Of a stretch of 64,000 bases of DNA, positions 26,640 to 36,243 are shown piece after piece (position 1 is the stretch's first letter; each line of letters opens with the position of its first letter). This DNA is from Alphaproteobacteria bacterium (GTDB taxonomy: Bacteria > Pseudomonadota > Alphaproteobacteria > Sphingomonadales > JAKSBY01), in NCBI GenBank assembly GCA_021774625.1, contig JAJFIV010000015.1, positions 30,167 to 94,166 of the forward strand. The letters are read 5' to 3'. Position numbers and translations under genes: made by a program. The notes beneath the pieces were generated by a model, which made no database searches, was not told where the DNA came from, and worked only from the letters and a program-made list of their open reading frames with translations.

Positions 26640-28499
26640 TCAAATGGTTAACATTCTTTCCTTCAGCCACATTTCAAGCATTGCTATATCCCATGCGCCG
26701 CCTTCAAATCCCTCTCCATTTCCCGGTTGGCAGGACCGTTCCATGCGTTCGATAAAATCTTCCCGGCAAACACCCCGGCGCTTAAAATCAGACAATTGAT
26801 CAAGAACGGCCTCGCGCAATTTTGGTTCCGTCTTGACCCAAACAACGAACGGCAGGCCGAATCCATGTTTTTTCTTCGCGATAACTTCATCCGGTAAAAA
26901 TCCGGTCATGGCCTGTTTAAAAAAATATCTCAATTTCCCATCCGCCAAAAGAATGTCGGGAGGAATGCCGGCGGAAAACTCCGCCAATTCATCATCCAGC
27001 ATCGGGTAACGGACCCGGGCGCCGGCCAGTTCGCACATCCGGCTGACCTTGCGAATATCATTGTCGGCCAGAGTGATCTGCAGATCAAGCCCCATCATGG
27101 CCTGCACCATATGAGCCGGGCCGTGGCGTTCATACATATCGGTTGCCAGTTTCACCGGCTCCCGCGGGTTGATATGCGCCAGATAATCCGGCTTAAAAAC
27201 CTGATCCAGAGTCAATCCGGAAAAATGCGAATAGGAATAAAGACGTTCCGGCACCGCCATATAATAGCGTTTCATCAGCCGCCGGGCTTTGCCAAATACC
27301 GGGATATTCTCGAATATTTCGAATCGCAGCACAGGATCGAGCAGGATTTTTCTGAGCGGTGACGGAATCCGGCCATAGGATTCAAATCGCTGCATTTCCA
27401 CATAACGTTCGTTACCGGCAAATAATTCATCGCCGCCATCCCCCGCCATCATGGTTTCCACACCCTTTTCGCGGGCAAGTTTTGCGCAATAATAGGCGGG
27501 GATGGCCGAAGTGTTGCCATAGGGTTCGTCATAAATACGGGCAATGTCCGACATGACTTTCAGAATATCATCCGGCGTTACGTGATACTCATGGTGTTCG
27601 GTCCCGAAGCGGCTGGCGGCAATCCGTGCATAACTGCTTTCATCATAGCGGGGATCATCAAAGGCTATGGTGAAGGTCTTCGTCCCGCCGTGCGCCTTTG
27701 CAAGAAAACCCGCCACAGTGGAGCTATCCAGACCGCCGCTTAAAAAAGCGCCCGTCGTGTCTGGCGAAAGATCATCCGTCGCCCGTTTCATGACGGTCTC
27801 AAACATGGCATGCAGTTTTTCAGACCATTGTTGCGCACTCTCCTCACTCGCCGCCGCATAGGGCATGCGCCAGTAAAGCCGCGGCGACGTGTTTCCGTTT
27901 CGCACATCAAGACATTCACCGGCCCGTAATTTTGTCTGTTCCGCATAGATCGTGGTCGGCGCGGGAACGAGGAAATAATAAAGATAATTGAAGATAGCCT
28001 GAGGCGGCACTGTCGCCGTCATTCCCGGATAGGCCCGGATCGCATCGGTTTTGCTGGCAAACAGCAGTGTACCGTCGGGTGCCTTGCCCCAGCACAGCGG
28101 CTCAATCCCCAGCCGATCGATGGCCAGAAGAGCGGTCCCGCTATTTTTATGTGCCACGATAAGAGAAAACGACCCCCTTACATGATCAAGAATCGCATCG
28201 CCATGACGCCGGTATCCTTCCAGCAACGCCGCAGCATCGCCCTTGTCCCCCGCCAGGGATTTTAACGCCCCATCGCTCCAGCGGGGATTGCCGGCAAAGG
28301 CGGCAACAAGTCCATTGGCTGCGGCAAGCCCCGCCTTTTCCATGCCGGCGCCGGCATAGATGCCCAGACAGCCGGAAACATGGTGCTGCGCGCCGGGATT
28401 TTCCGCCCCCATCGCCCGCGCCATTGCTTCAAGCGCTGCGCTGTCGGCGGGCCCTTCCGATCTGATGAAGCCGCATAGGCCTGTTGCCAGAATGGCCAC
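26640..28499 (-). CDS. Asparagine-synthase-like protein with a degenerate glutaminase domain
   Basis: The 619-residue protein has an intact synthetase half: PP-loop FLSGGLDSSTV, DDPRYDESSYA and GDGGDELFAGN. The N-terminal half has lost the glutaminase signatures. The first Cys is at position 9 (GLCGF) rather than 2, and the motifs HRGPDD, FNGEIYN and SDTEV have no counterpart. It is thus closer in logic to beta-lactam synthetase-type enzymes, which activate a carboxylate with ATP and use another amine. The start is a GTG with GGAGG ten bases before it, overlapping the decarboxylase stop. It is co-transcribed with the PLP decarboxylase, so the resulting amine could be the acceptor (inference). 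Confidence 0.82.
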   Translation of the reverse strand: MAILATGLCGFIRSEGPADSAALEAMARAMGAENPGAQHHVSGCLGIYAGAGMEKAGLAAANGLVAAFAGNPRWSDGALKSLAGDKGDAAALLEGYRRHGDAILDHVRGSFSLIVAHKNSGTALLAIDRLGIEPLCWGKAPDGTLLFASKTDAIRAYPGMTATVPPQAIFNYLYYFLVPAPTTIYAEQTKLRAGECLDVRNGNTSPRLYWRMPYAAASEESAQQWSEKLHAMFETVMKRATDDLSPDTTGAFLSGGLDSSTVAGFLAKAHGGTKTFTIAFDDPRYDESSYARIAASRFGTEHHEYHVTPDDILKVMSDIARIYDEPYGNTSAIPAYYCAKLAREKGVETMMAGDGGDELFAGNERYVEMQRFESYGRIPSPLRKILLDPVLRFEIFENIPVFGKARRLMKRYYMAVPERLYSYSHFSGLTLDQVFKPDYLAHINPREPVKLATDMYERHGPAHMVQAMMGLDLQITLADNDIRKVSRMCELAGARVRYPMLDDELAEFSAGIPPDILLADGKLRYFFKQAMTGFLPDEVIAKKKHGFGLPFVVWVKTEPKLREAVLDQLSDFKRRGVCREDFIERMERSCQPGNGEGFEGGAWDIAMLEMWLKERMLTI

Positions 28500-29737
28500 T
28501 AAACCAGCACCTCCAGAGGCTTGGGATGACCGAGAAAATTTATCGGACTGGCGCTCAGGCCATAGGCGCCCGATTGAAACAGCGCAACCAGATCGCCCAC
28601 TTCGCCTTCGGGTAAAGCCATTTTATCACCAAGGCGATCCAGCGGCGTACAGAGGCAGCCGACAATGTCCGCCTCTTCCTTCCCGGCCCCGTCGGCTTTG
28701 CTGGCAATCAGTACCGGGTAGTTTTTACGCAGAACCTGCCCGAAATTGCCCGAGGCCGCCAGTTGATGATGCAGCCCGCCGTCGGTCACCAGAAAAACCC
28801 GGCCGCGGGATATTTTGCGGTCGACAATGCGGGTTATGTAAAGACCCGCCGGGCCAACCAGAAACCGCCCCAGTTCCATCACCAGCTCCACCGCGCCGAG
28901 ACCCTTTTTCGCCCGCGGCATCAGGCTGTTAAGCCCCTCCCCCACCTGCATCAGATTGAGCGGTTTTTCACCGGGAAAATAAGGGATGCCCAGGCCGCCG
29001 CCGATATTCACCATGCGCGGCGACCGGGGCGCGGCGCCCGCCAGCCGGATGGCCAGATCGATGGTTTTTTCCTGGGCCTCGAACAGCGCTTCCTCACGCA
29101 AATTCTGTGAACCGGCAAAAATATGAAAGCCGTAAAAATCAAGGTCAAGTTCAGCGAGCCGCTTCAGCATGTCCGGCACCTTTTCCGCATCGGTCCCAAA
29201 CTGCTTCGGCCCGCCGCCCATCTTCATGCCCGATGTTTTCAGCTCGAAATCCGGATTGACGCGGATGGCGACTTTCGGCGTCACGCCCTGTATCCCGGCG
29301 ATCCCGGCGATCCGCTCCATCTCGCCGGGACTTTCCATATTGATGACAATGTCCGCCGCAATCGCCCGCGCCAGTTCCGCATCCGTCTTTCCCGGTCCGG
29401 CGAAGCTGATATCCCTGGGGTCAATGCCGGTATCCAGCGCCGTCATCATTTCTCCTGCGGACGCAACATCCAAGCCATCGACCAACCCCGCCATATGGGT
29501 CACCACCGCCGGCATGGGATTGGCTTTCATAGCGTAATGGAGGCTGATCCCCTCCGGCAGCGCCGCTCTGAGTTTCGCGACCCGGTCCGTCATGATCCCC
29601 CGGTCATAGGCGAAGAAAGGAGTGGAGCCCACTCTCTCGGCCAGCCTGGTGACGGCAATCCCACCGATTGTCAGGCAATGATCGGCAATCGGAAAGCCCT
29701 CTATGGGGGCGTGAACCGGTTTTTCGGCTACAGTCAT
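28499..29737 (-). CDS. PLP-dependent decarboxylase, exosortase A-associated
   Basis: The 412-residue protein is a fold-type III decarboxylase related to diaminopimelate and ornithine decarboxylases. The PLP lysine is Lys71 in HYAMKANPMP. The phosphate-binding glycine loop is IGGGLGIPYFPGE, and the catalytic Cys motif appears as GCLCTPLDRLGD. It should decarboxylate a basic or diacidic amino acid. The exact substrate is unknown. The start overlaps the ligase stop (ATGA). Confidence 0.88.
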   Translation of the reverse strand: MTVAEKPVHAPIEGFPIADHCLTIGGIAVTRLAERVGSTPFFAYDRGIMTDRVAKLRAALPEGISLHYAMKANPMPAVVTHMAGLVDGLDVASAGEMMTALDTGIDPRDISFAGPGKTDAELARAIAADIVINMESPGEMERIAGIAGIQGVTPKVAIRVNPDFELKTSGMKMGGGPKQFGTDAEKVPDMLKRLAELDLDFYGFHIFAGSQNLREEALFEAQEKTIDLAIRLAGAAPRSPRMVNIGGGLGIPYFPGEKPLNLMQVGEGLNSLMPRAKKGLGAVELVMELGRFLVGPAGLYITRIVDRKISRGRVFLVTDGGLHHQLAASGNFGQVLRKNYPVLIASKADGAGKEEADIVGCLCTPLDRLGDKMALPEGEVGDLVALFQSGAYGLSASPINFLGHPKPLEVLV

Positions 29738-31329
29738 CTTCCCTGCTCCTCGCCATAGGGATCGCCGATTTCCGCCGCGATGGCCTTGCGGTCAATTTTA
29801 CCATTGGGATTGCGCGGCAGGCTGTCCCATACGATTATCTGCTTTGGCACCATATAACTTGGCAGGTCCCTGCGGCAATGGGCAATGACCGCTTCCGCAT
29901 CCAGCAACTTGCCATCCTTGCCGGTCGCAACAATCACTATGGCCTGACCGAGCGCTGAATGTTCGACGCCGATGGCCGCTGCCTCGCCAACCAGGCCGGA
30001 AGCATAGACACTTTCCTCCACTTCCGTCGGACTGACCCGGAAACCGGAGGTCTTGATCATTTCATCGCGCCGCCCGACAAAATAGATATAGCCGTCTTTA
30101 TCCTTTTTCACCGTATCGCCGGACCAGACCGCCATTTCGGGGATCGGCAGCGACGGGTCCCGGCCGGGGGCCGGTTTATAGCGTTCCGCGGTGCGTTCAG
30201 GATCATTCCAGTATCCCATGCCGACCAGCGCGCCGCGGTGAACCAGTTCACCCGGCTCATCCGGATCGCACAATGTGCCGTCCGGCCGGACCACGAGAAT
30301 CTCCGCATTGGGGATGGCTTTGCCGATGGAGTTGGGCCGGGAATCAATTTCATCCGGCGGCAGATAGGTGGAGCGAAAGGCTTCCGTTAACCCGTACATC
30401 AGGAAAATCTCGCTTTTCGGCAGGACTTCCCGCAGCCGCATAACCAGCGGATGCGGCATCCGGCCGCCGGTGGAAGTGATATAGCGGATGGTCTCCGCAG
30501 CTTCCTTCGGCCAGTCAAGTTCCGCCAGCTGAATCCACAGGGGCGGCACACAGGCCAGCCCTGTGATGTCATGTTTGACCACTTCGCGGAGGATATCCCG
30601 CGGCAGCAGATAATTCATCAACCGGACGGAAGCACCGCTATGGAATGCTGTCGTCAGCTGGCTGAAACCATAATCGAAACTGAGCGGCAGAACCGCCAGC
30701 AAGCGGTCATCCGGCGTGTTGTTCAGATAACCGGCGACACTTTTGGCGCCCGCCATCATATTGCGGTGAGACAGGACGACGCCCTTGGGCATGCCCGTCG
30801 AACCGGAAGTATACAGGATCGCCGCCATATCGTCGTCAATGGTGCGGTGAAAGCTTTTGCCTGATGTCTCGCCCTGCGCAATCAGATCGTGCCAGCGCAG
30901 GATAGCCTGCGGGATATCGACTTCTGTTTCCCGGTCGCCGACCAGGATAACCGTCTGCAAATCCTTGCAATCCGCCATAACGGCCTTGAGCACTGACAAC
31001 CGGTCAGGGCTGGTCACCAGAATGCGGACATTGCAATTTTGCAGGATATAACCGACATGGCGTTCCTTGAGCGCCGGATTGACCGGTACGTAAACCCCGC
31101 CCGCACGGGAAGCCCCGAAGATTGCGGCGATGGTCTCGATCTGTTTCGGCAGATAAACCGCCACCCGGTCACGGGCGCCAAGACCGGTCTCCACCAACCC
31201 TCTGGCGGTCTCGGTGACCAGATGGTCCAGTTTCCCATAGCTCAGCGTCTCGTTGCGGAAGGAAAGCGCCGGAGCCTGCGCATCGCGCTTTGCGCTAACG
31301 GTAATCAATTCTGGGATTAACTGCGACAT
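29734..31329 (-). CDS. AMP-forming acyl-CoA/acyl-ACP ligase, exosortase A-associated
   Basis: The 531-residue adenylate-forming enzyme activates a carboxylic acid. The P-loop-like motif LYTSGSTGMPKG is at about 172-183, MYGLTEAFRSTYLP follows in the middle, and the C-terminal lysine is in NPNGKIDRKAI. It is the first gene of the minus-strand trio and is divergent from the acyltransferase gene at 31548. An acyl carrier protein is encoded 4 kb away, so the product may be an acyl-ACP rather than acyl-CoA; the substrate cannot be read from the sequence. Confidence 0.88.
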   Translation of the reverse strand: MSQLIPELITVSAKRDAQAPALSFRNETLSYGKLDHLVTETARGLVETGLGARDRVAVYLPKQIETIAAIFGASRAGGVYVPVNPALKERHVGYILQNCNVRILVTSPDRLSVLKAVMADCKDLQTVILVGDRETEVDIPQAILRWHDLIAQGETSGKSFHRTIDDDMAAILYTSGSTGMPKGVVLSHRNMMAGAKSVAGYLNNTPDDRLLAVLPLSFDYGFSQLTTAFHSGASVRLMNYLLPRDILREVVKHDITGLACVPPLWIQLAELDWPKEAAETIRYITSTGGRMPHPLVMRLREVLPKSEIFLMYGLTEAFRSTYLPPDEIDSRPNSIGKAIPNAEILVVRPDGTLCDPDEPGELVHRGALVGMGYWNDPERTAERYKPAPGRDPSLPIPEMAVWSGDTVKKDKDGYIYFVGRRDEMIKTSGFRVSPTEVEESVYASGLVGEAAAIGVEHSALGQAIVIVATGKDGKLLDAEAVIAHCRRDLPSYMVPKQIIVWDSLPRNPNGKIDRKAIAAEIGDPYGEEQGR

Positions 31330-31547
31330 GAGGATGCCATATCACTCCGTAGGATTTGCCTGCAAGCGGGAAAGTTTTTGCCCCCGGGCTTAAAACATCA
31401 GAACCGGAAAATAGTTCGGTCAAGTTAAGAAATTGAGAATTGATTTCTGAAATAATCCTGGAGACTGATGCAGGGGGGCGGCTCATAATCCTTACCGGCC
31501 GCCTGAAACTCTGGAACCTTTGGATATAATCGCATAGATTTCCCGGC

Positions 31548-32636
31548 ATGACCTTCGGCCTCATCATATATGCTTCCGTTACAGAGCTTCCGCAACCTTT
31601 CCTGGGCCTGATGGAGCAGGCGGCGGCCGATTTGTTTAACAGTCCGGACTGGTTTCATCTGATCGAAAGGGAGATCGCCGGGCCGGACGATCAATTACGC
31701 TATTATGCGGTTTCCGATCCTCAAGATGGCAGGGCGCTGGCGCTGCTGCCCATGGTTGTCTGGGCGGACAGAGGCGGGAAAACACTTTCCAGCCTGTCTA
31801 ACTTTTACAGCCTTTCCTACTCACCGGTCTTCCTTCTTACACTTACACGCCGCAATGAGATCCTGCGATTTCTTGCGAAAGAGCTTTTGAAGGAGCGGCC
31901 GAAATGGCGCAACATTGATTTTAAAATGCTTGATTCAAAACGGCCGCTGTTTCGGGAAATGATTGATGCTTTCTCGGACGCGGGTGGTCTTTGCGCGCCC
32001 TATTTCCAATTTGACAATTGGTTCTGCCATTTGAATGATGCGAGCGCGGAAGAATATTTCGCTTCGCGTCCACGACGGCTGATCAACACCATCAACAGAA
32101 AAATAAAGGCGCTGGGGAAAAAAAACAGCTGGTCCATTGACCTTTATACCGATGAGCAAAATATCGAGGCGGGTATGGCGGCCTATCTCCAGGTCTATGA
32201 TAAAAGCTGGAAACCGGCGGAAGGCTATCCGTTCTTCATACCGGCGCTGATGCGGATGACGGTTGCAAAGGGCATGCTGCGGCTGGCTGTTCTTTCTATT
32301 GACGGTCAGCCCGCCGCCGCCCAGTTCTGGCTGGTTCACAAGGGCACCGCCGTGATTTACAAACTGGCCCATGACGAGAAATTCAAAACATTCTCGGTGG
32401 GCTCCATCCTGACCAAATTTTTAATGCGCCGGGTAATCGATCAGGACCATGTCACGCTGATCGATTACGGTGTCGGCAGCGAAGCCTATAAACAGGACTG
32501 GATGACCGAACGGAAGGAACGCTGGGGACTGACCGTTTATAATCCATCAAGCTTCGGCGGGTTGGCGCGGGCGGCCATTCACTTCAGCGCCATGTTTCAT
32601 AAACGCTTTCGGACAGAAAATTATAAGAAAGGTTGA
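31548..32636 (+). CDS. GNAT/FemAB-type acyltransferase
   Basis: The 362-residue protein belongs to the acetyltransferase_6/FemAB group. It shows ADLFNSPDWFHLIE near the start, SRPRRLINTINRKIKAL in the middle and the C-terminal IDYGVGSEAYKQDWMTER motif with the catalytic-type Asp. It probably transfers an acyl or aminoacyl group to the polysaccharide precursor. It opens the plus-strand group, with a 218-base divergent promoter gap behind it; the next gene starts five bases after its stop. Confidence 0.8.
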   Translation: MTFGLIIYASVTELPQPFLGLMEQAAADLFNSPDWFHLIEREIAGPDDQLRYYAVSDPQDGRALALLPMVVWADRGGKTLSSLSNFYSLSYSPVFLLTLTRRNEILRFLAKELLKERPKWRNIDFKMLDSKRPLFREMIDAFSDAGGLCAPYFQFDNWFCHLNDASAEEYFASRPRRLINTINRKIKALGKKNSWSIDLYTDEQNIEAGMAAYLQVYDKSWKPAEGYPFFIPALMRMTVAKGMLRLAVLSIDGQPAAAQFWLVHKGTAVIYKLAHDEKFKTFSVGSILTKFLMRRVIDQDHVTLIDYGVGSEAYKQDWMTERKERWGLTVYNPSSFGGLARAAIHFSAMFHKRFRTENYKKG

Positions 32637-32640
32637 ATAG

Positions 32641-33927
32641 GTGGCCACAACGGTCAGACAGAATAAAGCGAAAGGACGGTCCATCAGACCGCCTGAAGGC
32701 GTGCTTTATTCCCGAACCACTTTTTCACTTGAGGAAGGGGTCCGACATCCGCGGAAAATCCCGTTGCCCGCCGCACCGGCATTTCCCGTGCTCTCAAAGC
32801 AGGGATTGGCTGGCCGCGGCCAAAAACCTTACCCGTCTGTTCTGGTCGCGGGAAAAGTCGTACCGGTGGCATCCGGCAGGGCGGCCATAGGCCTCGCGTT
32901 ACAGCATGCCGGGATCGGTCCTGGTCATCAGGTCCTGGTTCCCGCTTACCATTGCCGGGAAATGATCACGCCTGTGCTGGCAGCGGAGAGTCAGCCGGTT
33001 TTTTACAAAATCCAAAAGGATTTCGCGCCGGACTGGGACGATATTGCGCAAAAAACAGGGCCGGCAACGAAAGCCCTGCTGGTGGTCCATTATTTCGGAT
33101 TCCCGCAAAAAGCAGATGAGATTCAGGCTTTTTGCAGAGAAAACAGGCTGATTTTTATCGAAGACTGCGCCCACGCCTTTTTTGGTAGTTACCGGGATCG
33201 CCCCCTTGGTTCCTATGGGCATTACGCCATTGCCAGCACCCGCAAATTTTTCCCGATACAGGAAGGCGGCGCCCTTATTATTGCCCGCGACAGAGCCGCA
33301 CCGAAACCTGATTTAACGGCGCCTGATTTGAAACAGAATCTCCGGCAGTTGAAAACTGGAATTGAAAAGGCGGTCTCCTATGGACGGTTGCCGGCTCTTA
33401 AGCCGCTGCTGTCCATGATCGAAAGCATTCAGCAATGGCGCAAAGACAAAAGCGAGGCGCTCGCGCCGTCAGCCCCTGATCAGCCGCCGGACGAAATGGC
33501 CGTTTATCTGGAACGGCATCGACAGCGCGGCATGGCCAAAATAGCCCGTATGATTGTCGACCGCACACCCATGGAAAAGGCGGCCGGGTTAAGAAGGCGG
33601 AATTACCGCATTTTGCTGGAAGGCGTATCGGGACTTTCCGGTTGCCGCGCCGCCTTGCCCGAGCTGCCCCAAGGCTGCGTGCCTTATCTTTTTCCGCTGG
33701 TGATTGACGATCTTGAACAAATCTTCCCGGCGTTTGAAGACGCAGCCATCCCGATGCAGCGCTTCGGACAGTTTCTATGGGACGGGGTCGATGAAACCAT
33801 TTGCCCGGTCAGCATGTTTTATTCCCAACAGACCGTGCAAATCGCCTGCCACCAGAGCCTGACGGAGGACGAACTCCTGTGGATTGTGACGGCGGTACGG
33901 CGTCTGATAAAGAGGGGCAAACAATGA
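32641..33927 (+). CDS. DegT/DnrJ/EryC1-type aminotransferase
   Basis: The 428-residue protein is a sugar-aminotransferase-like PLP enzyme. IEDCAHAF carries the PLP-pyridine Asp175, and HYAIASTRKFFPIQEGGAL contains Lys202 in the position of the Schiff-base lysine. SGRAAIGLALQHAGIGPG is the N-terminal substrate-side motif. The GTG start at 32641 has AAAGG in front. A 40-residue basic N-terminal extension is unusual. It could make an amino sugar for the repeat unit, matching the deacetylase and acyltransferases nearby; the substrate is unknown. Confidence 0.83.
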   Translation: MATTVRQNKAKGRSIRPPEGVLYSRTTFSLEEGVRHPRKIPLPAAPAFPVLSKQGLAGRGQKPYPSVLVAGKVVPVASGRAAIGLALQHAGIGPGHQVLVPAYHCREMITPVLAAESQPVFYKIQKDFAPDWDDIAQKTGPATKALLVVHYFGFPQKADEIQAFCRENRLIFIEDCAHAFFGSYRDRPLGSYGHYAIASTRKFFPIQEGGALIIARDRAAPKPDLTAPDLKQNLRQLKTGIEKAVSYGRLPALKPLLSMIESIQQWRKDKSEALAPSAPDQPPDEMAVYLERHRQRGMAKIARMIVDRTPMEKAAGLRRRNYRILLEGVSGLSGCRAALPELPQGCVPYLFPLVIDDLEQIFPAFEDAAIPMQRFGQFLWDGVDETICPVSMFYSQQTVQIACHQSLTEDELLWIVTAVRRLIKRGKQ

Positions 33928-33946
33928 CAGGGCAAACTTTCTGGCT

Positions 33947-34999
33947 ATGACTTGGACTTATCACTCCATAGATGCGTTTTCAGACTATGCGCCCACTTGG
34001 GACGCCATCAACAAGGCCGGCCCGGACTGGCCAATCCTGGACAGCGCCTTTTTTAATATTTTTCTCCAAAAGATGGGCAGCGGCAAAGAGATTCTGGCTT
34101 GTTACAAAAATCCGGCGGAAGCCGGCATTTCTGCGATGGGGCTTTTTACCGAAACCGGTAAATGGGGCATCAGCACCTATCAGCCTGCGCAGGCGCCGCT
34201 CGGAGCCTGGATTTGCGCACCTGACGCAAACACGGAAAAACTGACCAGGGCCCTGTTGGAGTGTTTCCCCGGCCGCAGAATGATTGCGGCAATCACGCAA
34301 CAGGATCCTAACTTCATAGCACGCCCTACAGACTCCGGCATCCTGCTCACCCTTGATTACCTGACCACACCGGCCATCCTTGTTGACGGCAGTTATGAGG
34401 AATTTCTTGACAGCCTTTCAAAACAGTTCCGCAAGAACACCCGGCGCTGGGAAAACAAGCTGGCGCAGCGAGGCATCACCCGGCGGCTTGAAATATTAAG
34501 CGAACCCGGCGACATGGCGAAAGCAGTCGATGATTTTGCGTTACTTGAATCCAGCGGGTGGAAAGGGGCGGCAGGGACGGCCGTTCATCCCGATAGCCCG
34601 CAAGGCGAGTTATACCGTCAGATTTTTTCCCATTTTGCCGGCAAAGGCGAGGCCTTTGTTCATCGTTATTTATATGATGACCGTCTTGTCGCATCGGACC
34701 TTTGTCTGCGTCGCAACAAGATCCTTTATATAATGAAAACCACCTTTGACGAAGCGGAAAAGGACACTTCGCCGACACAATTGATGCGGCTGGAACTGTT
34801 GGCAGAATATTTTGAAAAACACGATGTGGCGCGCATAGAAAGTTACGGACGGGAAAAATCCTGGCATAAGAATACCGCACAGTCGCGGCGGGCGGTCTAT
34901 CATGTAAATGTCTATAGATGGCCGCTTATCAAAGCCGTACACACCCTGAAGCGGAAAGCGAGGATAGAGTCACAAAACCGGGCGGAACTGACGGATTAA
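33947..34999 (+). CDS. GNAT/FemAB-type acyltransferase
   Basis: The 350-residue protein has the second-half GNAT fold of FemAB-like enzymes, with SLSKQFRKNTRRWENKLAQRG in the middle and a C-terminal stretch VARIESYGREKSWHKNTA. It lies 20 bases after the aminotransferase gene and may acylate the amino group that enzyme installs (inference). It is only distantly like the neighbouring acyltransferases. Confidence 0.77.
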   Translation: MTWTYHSIDAFSDYAPTWDAINKAGPDWPILDSAFFNIFLQKMGSGKEILACYKNPAEAGISAMGLFTETGKWGISTYQPAQAPLGAWICAPDANTEKLTRALLECFPGRRMIAAITQQDPNFIARPTDSGILLTLDYLTTPAILVDGSYEEFLDSLSKQFRKNTRRWENKLAQRGITRRLEILSEPGDMAKAVDDFALLESSGWKGAAGTAVHPDSPQGELYRQIFSHFAGKGEAFVHRYLYDDRLVASDLCLRRNKILYIMKTTFDEAEKDTSPTQLMRLELLAEYFEKHDVARIESYGREKSWHKNTAQSRRAVYHVNVYRWPLIKAVHTLKRKARIESQNRAELTD

Positions 35000-35148
35000 T
35001 TATTTTTGCCGCGAAAGGATTTGATAAAATCTTTCCGGATAAAACTGGTATTTGATATCGGGCTTTTCTTTTCGGGTTTAAAACGATATGGAAGGCGCGG
35101 CGAAAAAATGCCGCCTGGGGTGCTGGCTGCTTAAGGTGTGAGGAAAAA

Positions 35149-35400
35149 ATGGACAAAGCGGATCAATTGCGGGCTTTAATGAAGGAAATTCTTCAGATTG
35201 GCAATCGCGCCGATAAGCTGCAGCCATCCACGCCGCTTCTTGGCAATTTACCGGAACTCGATTCCATGGCTGTGGCGACTTTGATTGCCGGTATTGAGGA
35301 TCACTTCGGCATTTATGTGGAAGATGATGAGATCAGCGCAGAAACATTTGAGACATTCGGCAGCTTGTGTGAATTTGTTCAGGAAAAAGCCGCCGCCTGA
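35149..35400 (+). CDS. Acyl carrier protein of the exosortase A locus
   Basis: The 83-residue protein is a four-helix carrier. Ser39 in PELDSMAVATLI is the phosphopantetheine site. It is not the housekeeping AcpP, whose motif is DSLDTVE, and it lies within the XrtA locus just before the two hydrolases. It may carry the acyl group activated by the AMP-forming ligase at 29734 until transfer by an acyltransferase (inference). Confidence 0.88.
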   Translation: MDKADQLRALMKEILQIGNRADKLQPSTPLLGNLPELDSMAVATLIAGIEDHFGIYVEDDEISAETFETFGSLCEFVQEKAAA

Positions 35401-35424
35401 TTTTTTAAGACCGGACGCTAAAAC

Positions 35425-36243
35425 GTGACACCAGTTTTTATAAACGGCGCCAAAGGCAGCTTATTTGCCATTTTTCACGCCGCCAAAATAGAATCGGACC
35501 GTGCGGTAATTTATCTGCCGCCTTTTGCTGAAGAAAATAACCGTTCCCGGCGTATGATCGCCCGCACAGCGCGGGCCATTGCCGAAGCCGGCGTCCATGT
35601 TCTTGTGCTTGACCTTTACGGCACCGGTGACAGTGACGGCGCCTATCACATGACAGACTGGCTGGTCTGGCGTCAGGATGTTCAGCAGGCAGCCCTGTGG
35701 CTGCGTGAACACCATGCCGACAGGATCAGTTTATGGGGGCTGCGCACCGGCGCCCTGCTGGCCGCGGACGTCGCGGCGGACAGGTTGCTTGAAGTCAACC
35801 GTTTGCTTTTATGGCAGCCGGTGCTGGATGGCGCTGTCTTTCTCAATCAGTTTTTGCGCCTCCGGATCGCCGGCAACCTCACACAATCAGACAAAGCCAA
35901 AGAAACGACGCGCGATTTACAGGTTCGGATCAAGGCGGGCGAAATTCTCGAAATTGCCGGATACGACCTGACACCGGAAATGGCGGAGACCCTGCAATCG
36001 CTGAAGCTTGCCCATCGCCTCCCGCCAGAGGCCAATCCCTGTCTTTGGCTTGAGCTTGGCATCAGTGCTCCTCCCGTCCTGCCACCGGCATCCAGGCGCA
36101 CGCTGGAAGCCTGGCGGGCAAAAGATCTGGCGGTTCGCCATCAGGTTCTCACCGGGCCCCAATTCTGGGCGCTTCAGGAGCCGGAATGGTGCACCGGTTT
36201 CATCGCGCCTTCGGTTGAGTTCCTTTCAGGCGCAAAACCATGA
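35425..36243 (+). CDS. Alpha/beta hydrolase 2, exosortase A-associated
   Basis: The 272-residue protein has the alpha/beta-hydrolase core, including DLYGTGDSDG after strand beta-4. The nucleophile elbow reads GLRTG, so the usual Ser is an Arg. A catalytic hydrolase role is therefore doubtful; it may be a partner of hydrolase 1. The GTG start lies 24 bases after the carrier protein, and the stop overlaps the next gene by four bases. The pair is a regular part of exosortase A loci. Confidence 0.83.
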   Translation: MTPVFINGAKGSLFAIFHAAKIESDRAVIYLPPFAEENNRSRRMIARTARAIAEAGVHVLVLDLYGTGDSDGAYHMTDWLVWRQDVQQAALWLREHHADRISLWGLRTGALLAADVAADRLLEVNRLLLWQPVLDGAVFLNQFLRLRIAGNLTQSDKAKETTRDLQVRIKAGEILEIAGYDLTPEMAETLQSLKLAHRLPPEANPCLWLELGISAPPVLPPASRRTLEAWRAKDLAVRHQVLTGPQFWALQEPEWCTGFIAPSVEFLSGAKP

